Assembly (NCBI GenBank): GCA_021442155.1
Contig: CM038214.1
Location: forward strand, 56,576,514 to 56,640,513
Origin: Cymbidium sinense
Lineage: Eukaryota > Streptophyta > Magnoliopsida > Asparagales > Orchidaceae
Length of the DNA: 64,000 nt
Direction: 5' to 3'
Shown here: piece by piece, positions 1 through 12,795 of the stretch
Layout: each line of letters starts with the position of its first letter
How positions within the stretch are numbered: the stretch's first letter is position 1
Position numbers and translations under genes: made by a program
Notes under the pieces: generated by a model
The model's input: only the letters and a program-made list of their open reading frames with translations
The model's database searches: none
Told to the model about the DNA's origin: nothing

Positions 1-1469
1 TTATTTTATTTAGTTTAATTTATGTATTTTAGGTTTATTTATTTTAGGTTTTTTTATTTTAGTTTATTTAGTTTAGTTTAGGTTTAGTTTTTTTATTTTG
101 TTTTATTTTATTTTATTTTTTGGTTTAGGTTTTATTTTATTTTGGTTTAGGCTCTATTTTATTTTAGGTTTAGGATTTTGGTTTTATTTAGGTTTATTTT
201 AGGTTTTATTTGTTTTTAGGTTTATTTTAGTTTATTTCATTTTCTTTAGTTTAGGGATTAGGTTTAGTTTATTTTAGTTTTAGGTTTAAGTTTTATTTTT
301 TTTAGTTTAGGTTTAGTTTTATTTTATTTCATTTATTTTAGGTTTAGGTTTTGTTTTTTAAATTTTAGGTTTTGGTTTTATTTCTTATTAATTTCTAGGT
401 TTTATTTTTAGGTTTATATTTTATATTTACGTTTTTATTTAGTTTTTATCGTATTTTATTTTAGGTTTATTTTATTTTTATTTCTCATTTAGTTTTCATT
501 TTATTTTTTTATGTTTTCTTATTTATTATATTTTTTTTGTTTTATTTAGTTTAGGTTTATGTTTTACCTCAGAGTTTATAGTTTTGGGAGTTTTTTTTTT
601 TAGGTTTTATTTTAGTTTAGGTTTAGGTTTATTTTAGTTTATTTTATTTTATTTGTTTGGGCTTATGTTTAGGTTTAGGTTTTATTTATTTTAGTTTAGT
701 TTATTTTAGTTTAGGTTTAGGCTTATTTTATTTTATTTAATCTATTTTTCTTTTAGGTTTAGTTTTTTATTTTTAGTTAAGGGTTTGGGTTTTAATTTTT
801 ATTTATTTTTAAGTTTAATTTTTAGGTTTATGTTTTTATTTAGTTTTCAATTTATTTTATTTTAGGTTTATTTTATTTTTTTATTTAGGTTTTTTATTCT
901 TAGGTTTAATTTATTTATTTAGTTTTTATTTATTTATTTTCTTTTTATTTTTTTATTTTTTTTATTTTATTTTAAGTTTTAGTTTATATTTATTTTATTT
1001 TAGGTTTTAAGTTTTAGTTTTTTTATTTTATTTTGGTTTTTGTTTAGGGAGTTTCTAGGGTTTATTTTTTGGTTTGGTTTTGGGGTATTAGGGTCATTAT
1101 TTTTTAGGATCTGGGGTTTATGGATCATGGTTAGAGTCAGTGTGGTCAGTTAGTTTTTTAGAGTAAGTTTTAGTGGCCAGTTTAGGTTAGTTTATGGTTA
1201 TTTATTAGGTATTAGGGCACAGTGGCAGTTTAGTTTATGGCCCAGGGCTCAGTGTTAGGTGGCCCAGAGTTTAGGGCCCATTTTAAGGGTTGGGGTAGAT
1301 TTAGATCGGTTGGCTCAGGTTGGATTGTAAGTAGTGGTCAGGGTTAATAGGGTTTAGGGAGGGTTAGGTTTTATTTAGTGTTGAGGGTTTAAGGTTTAGG
1401 GTTTAGTGTTTAGGGTTTAGGTTTTAGGTTTTAGGTTTAGGAATTATGTTTTAGTTTAGGGTTTAGGGT
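1..1469 (+). repeat. Degenerate telomere-like satellite, left edge
   Basis: Positions 1-1080 are almost only T, A and G, built from phrases such as TTTATTTTAGG, TTTAGTTTAGG and TTTAGGTTTAGG. Positions 1380-1460 come closer to the plant telomere unit TTTAGGG. Between them, 1085-1370 is a richer island with repeated AGTGG, CAGTG, GGCCC and GGTCAG words that do not fit the telomere unit. No coding potential is visible; open frames here are low-complexity F/L/Y/I translations of the repeat. The array continues past the left window edge. Confidence 0.9.
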
Positions 1470-1950
1470 TTTTTATTTTTTTAAAAGAGAACAAATTCAA
1501 ATTAAACATTTCTTCTTTTCAATTTCATCAACCAAGTAACACACCAAGGTTTCTAAGACACAGGCGATGACATTGATCAAAAATGAGCACGCATAAAGAA
1601 AATCAAAAACCTTAGATAACTAGAACTATCTCTATTATAAAGACACAGTTCCATAAGTAGCAAATCAGATCGACCATTCTTTAGTTTCTCCAGTTCCTAT
1701 CAAAACCACCCCAACCTCTCGAGTAGTAGGATCCACCATCATATCCCCGATCTCTCCCTTTGCCACCACCACAACTATAAGCTCTATCGCTCCTCCCACC
1801 TCCATAAGCAGCACTACTCCAACCACCACCACCATATCCACCAACACCTCCAGATCCCCCACCACCACTGTGATAATCGCCGCCTCTACCTTCACCTCCA
1901 TCGATCTAGACCGAGCTTGAAGGTGATGTTCATTTATGTCTCAGATTCTA
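1470..1950 (-). pseudogene. GRP 3'-end fragment, copy 1 (glycine-rich RNA-binding protein relic)
   Basis: Read on the minus strand this is the end of a GRP7/GRP8-type glycine-rich RNA-binding protein: traces of the last RRM strand (NIT), then a glycine-rich tail with GGYGGGG and RDRGYDGG, ending in DRNWRN and a TAA at 1681-1683. About 200 bp of presumed 3' UTR follow, ending at a T-rich run on the + strand (about 1470-1482) that may be a former poly(A). The RRM-proximal part carries a deletion and frameshift near 1900-1915, and everything upstream of the NGQNLD region is missing, so it is a 5'-truncated relic. The family binds RNA in nucleus and cytoplasm and acts in splicing, circadian and stress responses; this fragment lacks the RRM and cannot do so. 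Valine- and methionine-rich minus-strand open frames here are frame-shifted shadows. Confidence 0.85.
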
Positions 1951-3730
1951 GGGTTTAGGTAGTTTATTAAGTTTTAGGGTTTAGGTTTATTTTGTGGTTA
2001 TTTAATTACCAAGTTTAGAGGGTTTGGGATTTAGGGTTTAGGTTAGGGTTTAGGGTTTAGGGTTTAGGTTTAGGATTTATGGCATGTGATTTAGTTTAGG
2101 GTTTATGGTTTTAGGGTTTATGCTTTGGGTTTAGGGTTTTGGATTAGGTTTAGGGTTTATTATTTGGGTTTAGTTTTAAGGATTATGATTTAGTTTTAGT
2201 TTAGGATTTAGTTTAGTGTGTGGTTTAGGGATGCAGTTTTAGTTTAGGGTTTAAGATTTAAGATTTAGAGTTTAGGTTATTTTTTTCTTAAATTAAGTAA
2301 ACTAGTAGGTTTAGCTTTATTTAATTTATTTTAGTTTATTTTATTTATTATTATTATTTATTTTATTTTTATTTAGTTTACTTTATATTTTAGGTTTATT
2401 TATTTTATTTTACTTGTTAGTTTAGGTTAATTTTAGTTGATTTTTAATTTATTTTGGATTTAGATTTTTTATTTTAAGTTTAGTTTAAGTTTTATTTTAT
2501 TTTTATTTAGGTTTTAGGTTTTATTTTAGGTTTACTTAGGTTTTATTTTTAGTTTAAGTTTAAGTTTATTTTTACTTTATTTTATTAGTTTTTTAGATTT
2601 AAGTCTTTTGGTTTAGTGTGGTTTTATTTATTTTAGTTTATTTATTTTAGTTTAGGTTTATTTTATTTTGTTTAGTTTATTTTATTTTAGGTTTAGCTTT
2701 TTTAGTTTAGGGTTTAGGTGTTAGTTTATATTTATTTTGAGGTTTATTTTTTAGATTTATGTTTTTATTTAGTTTTTATTTAATTTTGTTTTAAGTTTAT
2801 TTTATTTTTATTTTACATTTAGTTTTCATTTTATTTAAGATTTTTATTCTTAAGATTATTTTATTTTTTAGTTTAGTTTACATTTTTATTTTATTTTACT
2901 TTATTTTTATTAGTTTATTTTATTTTATTTTCAGGTATAAGTTGGGTTTTAGTTTAGGCTTTTATTTTATTTTATTATTTTATTAAACTTAGGTTTAAGA
3001 ATTTTTATATATTTTCTTTTTAGGTTTTATTTAGTTTAGGTTTAGGCTTTTACATTTTTAGGGTTTATGGTTTAGGGTTTAGGTGAGTTTAGTTTAAGCT
3101 TTAAGGTTTAGGGTTTTATTTATGGCTTAGGGTTTTAGGTTTATTTCTAATTTATTTTATTTCATTTTAGTTTAGTTTTATTTTTAGTTTAGGGTGTATT
3201 TTATTAATTTAGTTTATTTTTAGGTTTATTTTAGATTTAGGTTTTTATTTAGTTTTCTTTATTTTATTTTAAAATATTTTATTTTTCTTTTTATTTAGTT
3301 TTTATTTTATTTATGTTTTTTATTCTTTTTATTTTATTATTTAGTTTAGTTTAGGTTTTATTTATTTTTTTATTTTATTTTATTTTAGTTTATTGTTATT
3401 TTATTTTATTTTTAGTTTAGGTTTAGGTTTTAGTTTAAGTTATTATTATTTTTTAGATTTTTTATTTTTTAATTTATTTTAATTTTAAATTTTATTTAAT
3501 TTAGGTTTAGGTTTTTAGGGATAGGGTTTAGGGTTTAGTATTTAGGGTATGGGGTTAAGGGTTTTAGGGTTTAGAATTTTAGGGTTTAAGGTTATGGTTT
3601 AGGGTTTTGGTTTAGTTTAGGTTTGTGGTTTAGGTTAAATTTAGGGTTTAGTGTTTAGGGTTTAGGGTTTAAGGTTTAGGGTTTAGGTTTAAGTTTAGGG
3701 TTCAGGTTTTAGTTTAGGGTTTAGATTTTA
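1951..3730 (+). repeat. Telomere-like satellite segment
   Basis: After the GRP fragment come a TTATTAAG/TTTAGGG stretch and TTTAGGG-rich sequence to about 2280. An AT-rich junction at 2290-2309 (AAATTAAGTAAACTAGTAGG) follows, then TTTATTTTA-type sequence to about 3500, then TTTAGGG-rich sequence to the next GRP fragment. The phrase ACATTTAGTTTTCATTTTAT near 2815 recurs in the same relative place in other segments, so the TTTA part is a true ordered satellite and not random low-complexity sequence. No gene is seen. Confidence 0.85.
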
Positions 3731-4183
3731 TTTTTTTAACATAGAAGAAATTTAGATTCAACATTTCTTCTTTTTGATTTCATGAACCAAGTAACACACC
3801 AAGTTCTCTAAGACACAAATGATGTCGTAGATAAAAAATGAGCACACATAGAGGAAATCAAAAATCCTAAATAACTAGAATCATTTCTACTGTAAAGACA
3901 GTTCCATAAGCAGCAGATTGGATCAACCGCTTCTTCGCCATCGCCTCATTCAACCACCCCACCTCGAGTTACGGGATGCACCATCATATCCTGAATCTCT
4001 TCCCCTTCCACCACCATGGCTGTAACCTCCGTCCCTCCTCCGACCACCTCCTCCATATCCACTAGCACCTCTAGATCCCCCACCACCATTACGATAACCA
4101 TCATCTCCGCCTTCGCCTCCACCGCCAGACCTAGACTAAGCCTGGTTGACGGTGATGTTCCTTCCTCCAAGGTTTTTCCCATT
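3731..4183 (-). pseudogene. GRP 3'-end fragment, copy 2
   Basis: Minus-strand relic of the same gene end as at 1470-1950: from the GKTLEEGTSPST-like remnant of the last RRM strand through the glycine-rich tail to a presumed 3' UTR that ends in a run of seven T on the + strand (3731-3737). The glycine-rich core survives as GGGSRGSS/GGYGGG-type coding in one frame, but the terminal NWRN region near 3940-3960 has decayed and the frame is shifted. The left UTR block (CAACATTTCTTC, ACCAAGTAACACACCAAG) matches the other copies closely. It is flanked on both sides by TTTAGG repeats and has no promoter or start of its own. Confidence 0.82.
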
Positions 4184-7100
4184 CTTTAGGTTTAGGTTTA
4201 GGTTTAGGTTTACTAGGTTTTATGGTTTAGGTTTATTTAAAAATTTATTTAATTATTTTTGGATTATGTTTAGGGTTTGTGGTTTAGGATTTATGGTTTA
4301 GAGTCAGGGTTTAAGGTTTAGGGTTTAGGATTTAGGGTTTAGGGTTGTAGGTTTAGGGTTTAGGGTTAAGGATTTAGGGTATAAGTTTTTTTGTTTTTTT
4401 TTTTTGAGATTAAGAAAACTAGTAGGTTTAGGTTTTTTTTGTATATTTAGTGTATTTTTTATTTATTTTCATTTACTTTATTTTTTATTTTTATTTAGGT
4501 TTATTTTTTCTTATTTAGTTCAGTATATTTATTTTAGGTTAATTTATTTTAGTTTAGGTTTTTTTATTTTATTTTATTTTTATTTTAGGTTTTTTAGTTT
4601 ATTTTTTTTAGTTGTTTATTTCCTTTTATTTTATTTTAGGTTTATTTTTGCTTTAGTTTGGGGTTTATGTTTTACTTTTACTTTTAAGGTTTATTTTGTG
4701 CTCTTTATTTGGTTTTTTTTTTTGGGTTTATTTTAGGTTTTATATTTTAGTTTAGGTTTAGGTTTATTTTTGTTTTAGTTTATTTTTTTTAGTTTAGGTT
4801 TAGGTTTAGTTTATTTTAGTTTTAGGTTTAGGTTTTATTTATTTTAGTTTAGCTTATTTTAGTGTAGGTTTAGGTTTATTATATTTTATTTATTTTATTT
4901 TTATTTTAGGTTTAGGTTTTTTTTATGATTTAGGTTTTATTTTTTTTATTTATTGGTTTTATTTTTAGGTTTAAATTTTAGGTTTAAGTTTTTGTTTATT
5001 TTTTATTTTATTTTATTTTAGGTTTACATTCTTTTTATTTTATGATTAGTTTTATTTTATTTAGATATTTTATTCATAGGTTTCTTTTATTTTTTAGTTT
5101 AGTCTATATTTTATTTATTTTATATTGGTTTATTTTTACTTTTTTATTTTATTTTATTTTCATGTTTAGGTGTAGGTTTTAGTTTACATTCTTTTTAATT
5201 TTATTTTAAAGTTTTGTTTAGTTTAGTTTTAGGTTTTTTTGGTTTTTAAGGTTTAGGGTTTGGGGTTTAGGGTTTAGGGTTTAGGGTTTAGGGTTTAGGT
5301 TTAAGGTTTAGGATTTAGTGTTTAGGCTTTAGGGTTTAGGGTTTTTAGGATTTAGGGTTTGAGGTTTAGGGTTAGCAAACGATTTAGGATTAGTTTAGGG
5401 TTTATAATTTAGGGTTTAGGCTTTAACATTTAAGGTTTTTAGGGTTTAGGGTTTTTAGGTTTTTGGGTTTAGGGTTTAGGGCTTAGGGTTTAAGGTTAGG
5501 GTTAGGGTTTAAGGTTTAGGGTTTATGGTTAGTCTATGGTTTAGGGATTCAGGTTTAGGGTTTAGGATTTTTTAGGGTTTAGGGGCTTAGAGATTAGGGT
5601 TTAAGGTTTAGGGTTGTATGTTTAGGGTTTAGGGTTTAGGGTTTAGGGTTTAAGTATAGGGTTTAGGGTTTAAGGTTTTTTTTTTAATTTAGCTTTAGGT
5701 TGATTATGTTTTAGGGTTTAAGTTTATTTTTTAATATATTTAGTTACTTTAGGATTTAGTTTAGGGTTTGGGGTTTAGGGTTTTGGGTATAAGGTCAGGG
5801 TTTAGGGTTTAAGGTTTAGGGTTTAGGGTTTAGGATTTAGGGTTTAAGGTTTATTTATTTATTTTTTAAATTAAATAAACCGATAGGTTTAGGTTTATTC
5901 AATATATTTAATATATTTAGTTTATTTATTTTAGTTTACTATATTTTTATTTTATTTAGGTTTATTTTTATTTTTATTTTGTTTAGTTTATTTATTTTAT
6001 ATTAATTTATTTTAGTTTAGCTTTTTTATTTTTGGTTATTTTTAGGTTTTGGTTTATTATATTTTATTTATTTTATTTTTATTTTATGTTTAATTCTTTT
6101 TTTTTAGGGTTTAGGTTATAATTTTTCTTTATTTTTAAGTATTACTTTAAGTTTTATTTTATAGGTTTAGGTTTTTATTTATTTTTTATTTTATTTTGTT
6201 TTATGTTTCTTTTATTTTTATTTTATGTTTAGTTTTATTTTATTTAGGTTTTTTATTCATAAGTTTTTTTTTAATTTTTTAGTTTAGTTTAAATTTTTAT
6301 TTATTTTATTTTAGTTTATTTTTACTTTTTCATTTTACTTTATTTTTAGCTTTAGGGTTAGGTTTTAGTGTAGGTTTTTATTCTATTTTATTTTTTATTT
6401 TATTTAAGTTTAAGATTTATTTATTTATTTTATTTTTAGGTTTTATTTAGTTGAGGTTTAGGTTTTTAGGGTTTTTTTTATTTTTTTTATTTTTTTTGTT
6501 TTTTTTAGGTTTTTAGGGTTTAGGGTTTAATGCATAGTGTTTTAGGGTTTAAGGTTTTAGAGTTTAGGTTTTGGGTTTTGGGTTTAGGGTTTAGTGTTTA
6601 GGGTTTAGGGTTTAGGGTTTTTTGGATTTAGGGTTTAGGGTTTAGGGTTTAGGTTTAGTGGAGTGGGGTTTAGATTAGTTTAAAACTTAGTTTAGGCCTT
6701 AGGTTCAAATTTTGTTTAGGTTTAAGGTTTAAGGTTTAGAGTTTAGGTTTAGGGTTTAGTGTTAAGTTAGTGTTTAAGTTAGGGTTTTAGGTTTAGGGTT
6801 TAGGGTTTAGGTTATAGTTTAGGGTTTATGGTTTAGGGTTAGTTTAGGGTTTACTTCATTTAGGGTTTAGATTTTAGGTTTAGGGTTTAGGATTTTTTTT
6901 TCAGTTTAGGTTTAAGGTTTAGGTCTAGGGTTTAGGTTTAGGTTTATTAGATTTTAGGGTGTAGGTTTTTTTTAATTCATGTAGTAACTTTAGGATTAGG
7001 TTTAGGGTTTGAGGTTTAGGGTTTATGGTTTAGAGATAGGGTTTATGATTTAGGGTTTAACATTTAGGGTTTAAGGTATAGGGTTTAGGGTTTAGGATTT

Positions 7101-10100
7101 TTGGGATTATGCTTTTAGGGTTTTGGGTTTAGGGTTTAGGGTTTAGTGTTTAAGGTTTATTTCATTTTTGTTTAAATAAAGTAAACATAGGTTTAGATTT
7201 ACTTAGTATATTTTAGTTTACTTTATTTTTTATTTTTATTTAGCTTTATTTTCTATTTTAATTTAGTTTAGTTTATTTATTTTAAGTTAATTTATTTTAG
7301 TTTAGGTTTTTTATTTTAGTTTGTTTTAAGTTCAGGTTTAGGTTTAGGTTTATTTTTTAGTTAAATTTTATTTTTATTTTATTTTTTATGTTTAGGTTTT
7401 ATTTTTATTTTTTTGGTTTAGGTTTTATGTATTTATTTTAGGTTTATTTTTAGGTTTTATTTTTTAAGTTTAGGTTTACTTTTATTTTTAGTAATTTTTC
7501 TTTTATTTAGTTTAGGTTTAGGTTTAGTTTATCTTAGGTTTAAGTTTAAGGTTTATTTATTTTAGTTTAGTTTATTTTAGAGTAGGTTTAACTTTATTAT
7601 ATTTTGTTTATTCTATTTTTATTTTAGGTTTAGGTTCTTTTTTTAGTTTAGGGTTTAAGTTTTATTTTTTATTTATTTTTAGGTTTATTGATTAGGTTCA
7701 GGTTTTTATTAATTTTTTATTTTATTTTATTTTAGGTTTATTTTACATTTATTTTACATTTAGTTTTATTTTATTTATGTTTTTTATTCATAAGTTTTTT
7801 TATTTTTTAGTTTAGTCTACTTTTTTATTAATTTTATTTTAGTTTATTTTTACTTTTTTATTTTATTTCATTTTTAAGTTTTGGTTTATGCTTTAGCTTT
7901 TATTTTTATTTTATTTTATTTATTTATTTTATTTAAGTTTAGGTTTTTTTATTTATTTTATTTTTAGGTTTTATTTAATTTAGGTTTAGGTTTTTAAGCT
8001 TTGAGGGTTTAGGGTTTTAGGGTTTAGGGTTTAGGGTTTAGGGTTTAGTGTTTAGGCATTAAGGTTTAGGGTTTTTAGGATTTCATGTTTAGGGTTTAGA
8101 GTTTAAGGTTAGCTTAGGGTTAAGGATTAGTTTAGGGTTTAGAGTTAGTTTAGATTTTAAGATTTAGGGTTTGAGGGTTCGGGGTTTAGGATTTAGGGTT
8201 TAGGATTTATGGTTAGGGTTAGGGTCAGGGTTTAGTGTTTAGGGTTTATGGTTTAAGGTTATTTTATGGTTTGGGCTTTAGAGTTAAAGGTTTAGGGTTT
8301 TTTAGGGTTTAGGGTTTAAGGTTGTAGGTTTACGGTTTAGGGTTTAGTGTTACTTTTATGGTTTAAGGTTTAGGATTTAGGTTTTTGGGTTTAGGGTTTA
8401 GGCTATAGGTTTTTTTTTTAAATTAATTAAACTTGTAGGTTTAGGTTTATTTGGTTTATTTTATTTTTGTTTTTATTTAGGTTTGTTTTTTATTTAGTTT
8501 AGTTTACTTTTTAAAATTTATTTATTTTAGTTTAGGTTTCTTTATTTTAGATAATTTTTTAGGTTTAGTTATGTTTAGGTTTATGTTTATTTTCTAGTTT
8601 TGTTTTATTTTATTTAATTTTTTAGGTTTAGGTTTTATTTTTTATTTTTGGGTTTAGGTTTAGATTTTATTTTATTAGGTTTAGGTTTATTTTTAGTTTC
8701 TTTTATTTTATTTAATTTAGGGTTTATGTTTTGTTTATTTTAGGTTTAGGTTTTGGTTTTATTTATTTTAGTTTAGGTTTAGGTTTATTTTATTTGTTTA
8801 TTTAGGTTTAGGCTTTTTTTTTGGTTTAGGGTTTAGGTTTTATTTTTTATTTATTTTTAGGTTTATTTTTTAGGTTTAGCTTTTTCTTTAGATTTTATTT
8901 TATTATATTTTAGGTTTATTTTATTTTTATTTTACATTTGGGTTTTATTTTATATAGGTTTTATTTATTTTTTTTTTTAAATTTAGTTTAGGTTTTTATT
9001 TATTTATTTTAGTTTAGTTTTTATTTTTTTTATTTTATATTATTTTAGGGTTGTAGGTTTAGGGTTTAGTGTATAGGTTTTAAGGTTTAAGGTTTTAAGC
9101 TTTAAGGTTTAGGTTTAGGGTTTAGGGTTTAGGGTTTAGGTTATAGGGTTTAGGGTTATAGGTTTAGAATTAGGGTTTTTTTTATTCTTTATTTTATCAT
9201 TTTATTGTTTTTAAATTAAGTAAACTCATAGGTTTAGGTTTATTTTGTTTATTTTGTTTATTTTTTTATTTAATTTAATTTATTTTATTTTTTCTTTTTT
9301 ATTTAGGATTATTTTTATTTTTATTTAGTTTAGTTTATTTATTTTAGGTTTATTTAGTTTAGTTTAGGTTTTTTATTTTAGTTTATTTTTTAGGTTTCAA
9401 TTTAGGTTTATGTTTATTTTTTAGTTTAGTTTTATTTTTATTTTATTTTTTAGGTTTAAGTTTTATTTTTTATTTTTATGTTTAGGTTTAGGTTTTTATT
9501 TTATATTTTTTAGGTTTAGGTTTATTTTTATGTTTTAATTTTTATTTTAGGTTTTGGTTTATTTTTAGTTTATTTTATTTTATTTAGTTTAGGTTTAGGT
9601 GTAGGGTTAGCTTTGGGTTTAGGGTTAGTTTAAGGTTTATGGTTTAGCATTTACAGTTTAGGCTTTAGGGTTTAGGGCTTGTAAGGTTTAAGCTTTAGGG
9701 TTTAGGGTTAGTTCAGGGTTTAGGGATTAGGGTTTTAGGGTTTAGGGTTAGGGTTAGCATTTTGGGTTTTGGGTTTTGGGTTTAGGGTTTAGGGTTTAGG
9801 GTTTATGGTTGTAGGTTTGGGTTGTAGGTTTTGAGTTTAGGGTTTATGGTTAGTTTTATGGTTTAGGGTTTAGGGTTTAAGATTTAGGATTTATGATTTA
9901 AGGTTTAGGGTTTAGAGTTTTTTTAAAAAAAAATTAAGTAAACTTGCAAGTTTAGGTTTATTTAGTTTATTTTTTTATTTATTTTAGTTTATTTTATATT
10001 TTATTGTTATTTAGGTTAATTTTTTATTTAGTTTAATTTATTTATTTTAGTTTAGGTTTTTTATTTTAGTTTATTTTTTAGGTTTTGGTTTAGGTTTATG

Positions 10101-10489
10101 TTTATTTTTTAGTTTATTTATATTTATATTTATTTTTTAGGTTTAGGTTTTATTTTTGATTTTAGGTTTACGTTTAGGTTTTTATTTTATTTTTTTAGGA
10201 TTTAATTTTAGGTTTATTTTTAGGTTTTTTTTTAAAGTTTAGGTTTAGGTTTATTTTTAGTTTATTTTATTTGATTTAGTTTAGGGTTTAGGTTTAGTTT
10301 ATTTTAGGTTTAGGTTTAGATTTTATTTATTTTAGTTTAGTTTATTTTAGTTTAGGTTTATGTTTATTTTATTTTGTTTATTTTAGGTTTAGGGTTTTTT
10401 TTAGTTTAGGGTTTAGGCTTTACTTATTATTTATTTTTAGATTTTATTTTTAAGTTTACTTTTTAGGTTTAAGGTTTTATTTAGTTTTA
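4184..10489 (+). repeat. Telomere-like satellite, about 6.3 kb with several higher-order units
   Basis: This holds repeated cycles of junction, TTTATTTTA-rich part and TTTAGGG-rich part. Junctions related to AAATTAAGTAAACYNGTAGG lie near 4406-4426, 5868-5887, 7174-7191, 8420-8439, 9213-9232 and 9931-9950, spaced about 0.7-1.5 kb. Better-preserved TTTAGGG runs lie near 5250-5300, 5620-5660, 5810-5850, 6590-6650, 8020-8050 and 9115-9140. A second marker, TTTAGTTACTTTAGG or similar, occurs near 5748 and 6975. No GRP fragment and no credible gene is present; the open frame at 4404-4736 is a hydrophobic translation of the repeat. Confidence 0.88.
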
Positions 10490-11460
10490 CTTTTTTTAGG
10501 ATTCTGTGCCACCATCCATCAAGATCTTTGATGGAAGTGGGAACCCACAATAACACATTGCACACTTTAGAGCATTGTTGCAACAGGGTGATGCACTCCT
10601 CTTCCGCCTTTTAGTTAGCAATCTATCGGTTGTTATATATTTGATTAACACCGCGCTTAACAATTGGTGATGACTTTTCAGTTGGAGCACCTCTTCATCA
10701 AGAGGTTTCTGGAGCTCAACAAAGGGTGCTCGTAGGAGACCTCATTATAGAGAAATAGAAACTCAATGAGTCCCTTATTGATTACATTCTCAGGTGGCAC
10801 AACCTGAGCATGAAATCTGAACCATTTTAATAAAAATGCCATTGAGATTCTTCTCAAGAATATCCATGGCCCGGTCGCCTTCATGCTTAAGGGCTTTACC
10901 ATCAAAACATTCGAGAAATTAATCAACAAGATGGCTGACCTACAAGAGGAAGCCAAATAGTTGTCCTCTCCCGACCAATCATCCAGGCTGAAGCCGCAGA
11001 AGGAGTTTCAAAAGAATGTAGGGATAGTTGTATTAGTGGACAGAGGGAAGAAGCCAGCCAGAGTTCAGTATGAGAGACTACGAGCTCCACAGCTTCCTTT
11101 GCCACCTCCTCTTCCACCACCTTAGCCATCATACCGGCCATCGCAGCCACCACAACGACCATTTCCACCACCTCGGTAGCCTAACCAATAGTGGTATTCA
11201 TATCTAACGCGAGGTAGCTACTTTCCACCCACTCTTGCCAATAGATTGAATAAGCCATATTCATTCAAGAGGGAGATAGTTAAGAAAATATTTAAGAATC
11301 TCTTAAAAAAACTTGAGTTTCAGTTAGTAGAGCCTAAGAGTCCAGAGAAAGTGGGCAAGAATGATGATCCTAGTTATTGCCCCTACCACCGCATGTTACG
11401 CCATGTCTTAGAGAATTGTATCTCTTTTAAGGACTAGCTTAAGCATAGCAATAAGTTGAG
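10490..11460 (+). pseudogene. Tat-lineage Ty3/gypsy gag relic, copy A
   Basis: Plus-strand coding traces of a plant Tat-type gag, in order: PSIKIFDGSGNPQ near 10511 and AHFRALLQQGDALLF just after; the capsid part LEHLFIKRFL (10685) and, after a frame change, RWHNLSMKSE (about 10793); then KTFEKLINKMADLQEEAK (about 10905); a proline-rich stretch near 11090-11190; and the zinc-knuckle-like segment YCPYHRMLRH near 11376, followed by LENCISFKD. Gag would form the virus-like particle that packages the element RNA. Several in-frame stops and at least one frameshift show it is dead. The left end joins telomere-like DNA inside gag (TTTAGGATTCTGTGCC), so the 5' LTR and gag start are missing. It is the left partner of block C at 56888. 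Confidence 0.85.
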
Positions 11461-12529
11461 AGCCATAGTTATCCCTAAGGAATCTTTATTAGAACAACTA
11501 TCTAGTTCTATTAGAGTAATCCTTGGGGATACTTGTGATCCTCTTAAGAACAAAGAATGTTAAGATATCTCCATATCCCAGACCTCTGAGAAGATTATTT
11601 CTAGGATCAAGAAACTTTCCTTGCAAGTGCTTGAAGAAGCTCAAATCTCCAACACAAAGGAAGGTTTGATAGTTGAAAAGGAAAACTTGGGGAGGGTGAT
11701 AACCTAGCAGTAGCAGTAGCTCACCATACTTGTCCGAGATAGTCCACCAGCGTAGCCACTGTCTGAGTTTAGAACTCCCTCCACAATTGCAGCTACCATC
11801 TCTTCTACTAGCTCTACTTCTACCAACAAGAGCATTGTATCTACAGATAAAGGCACTAAATCTCTTACTCCACTTACTTTAGATTTATATCATGTACCTC
11901 CACCTAAGAAGAAATTAATGAAGAAAGCTGACTCTACTTATATATTGTCTACAATGCTCTTGATTTTATTCCTATTGAAAGCTCTAAGTCTAAATAAAAG
12001 TAATAGCTCTAGTAGTTTTGATCCTTTCCTTTCTGATTTAGAGTCAGACTATCCTTCCTTGAATCAATCAGATTCACCTCTTGAGATTAACTTGGAGTCA
12101 ACTGACTCTGAGGACCCCATAAGAGAAGCTATAGGTATGCCTGATGTGAAGGTAGAACTTTCGACAAGCTCATCATTACAAGAAGACACTAAAATCAATG
12201 TATACAGGAGCATAGTTCTACCTTCAAAGGTAGTACCTCAGGATAAGGGTAAGCAAGTCATTGGTTCAATTGAGCAGATAGCCCTCCATAGGATGCTCCA
12301 CCCATGGATATGCTTATAGAGGACCAAGCTAAAGTTGATTAAAATGTACTAGCTCACCTTAGAAAGTTTCTAGCTAAGTTAAACATATACAATACCCTTG
12401 TCTTATCTAAAGAGATGAGGGAATCTTTAATCAAAGCCTTACTTGATCTATAAATATGTTTAGCTTAGCTGAACGCTACTAGATAAGAGGCATGCCACTC
12501 GAAGGTCATCTTAGGAGTTACATTCATGA
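11461..12529 (+). pseudogene. Gag-protease linker of Tat relic A
   Basis: Broken plus-strand coding between gag and protease. The longest open part (11918-12319) encodes a serine- and acidic-rich segment (SSSSSFDPF, DLESDYPSLNQSDSP, STDSEDP) followed by a KGKQVIGS-like stretch. Such low-complexity linkers are common before the protease of Tat/Athila polyproteins. The same sequence with different damage occurs at about 57770-58750, which supports descent from a real polyprotein. No catalytic motif lies in this part. Confidence 0.7.
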
Positions 12530-12795
12530 TGAAGACTTAATCTTAGGGATGATCAAGCACAATCGCCTCTTTACATTAGAGTGGATGTTGGTAGATATAG
12601 GCTATCCAGAGTTCTGGTTGACTTAGATGTATCAGTCAATATTATGAGTCTAAGAACCATTGCCTACTTGAGGACCAACATCTCCAAACTCCAAAAAGAA
12701 AGGATGATGTTGAGAGTATTCAATGGACAAGGTGAGAGGGCCTTGTGTTTATTTTGAGGTAATGATTGGGTACAATATTGAGGTATTATGTACTA
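12530..12795 (+). pseudogene. Aspartic protease, N-terminal half, Tat relic A
   Basis: The plus-strand frame near 12570-12660 reads PLYIRVDVGRYRLSRVLVD, then LDVSVNIMSLRT, which lines up with the retropepsin active-site segment (usually LVDxGSSxNIM) of Tat elements. The residues after the catalytic Asp are altered (DLDVS), so the enzyme would be impaired even without the frame breaks. The domain stops near VMYYLI at about 12790. Its second half appears only at 21866, after about 9 kb of other sequence. Block C has the same N-half with its own substitutions (VDPHVSINIM). Confidence 0.7.

Noticed and set aside
3946..4182. Valine/methionine/glutamate-rich minus-strand proteins over the GRP fragments (also 1665-1901, 40115-40399, 48282-48569, 49870-50193)
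   Set aside because: They are the GRP tail read one base out of frame; the correct frame gives GGYGGG, RDRGYDGG and NWRN.
4404..4736. 110-codon F/L/Y-rich open frame that looks like a membrane protein
   Set aside because: It is a direct translation of TTTATTTTA-type satellite; composition is fixed by the repeat and there is no domain or start context.
1..10489. Functional chromosome end (true telomere)
   Set aside because: Clean TTTAGGG runs are short, the array is heavily diverged, and it is flanked on the right by other sequence and resumes three more times, so it is interstitial in this assembly.
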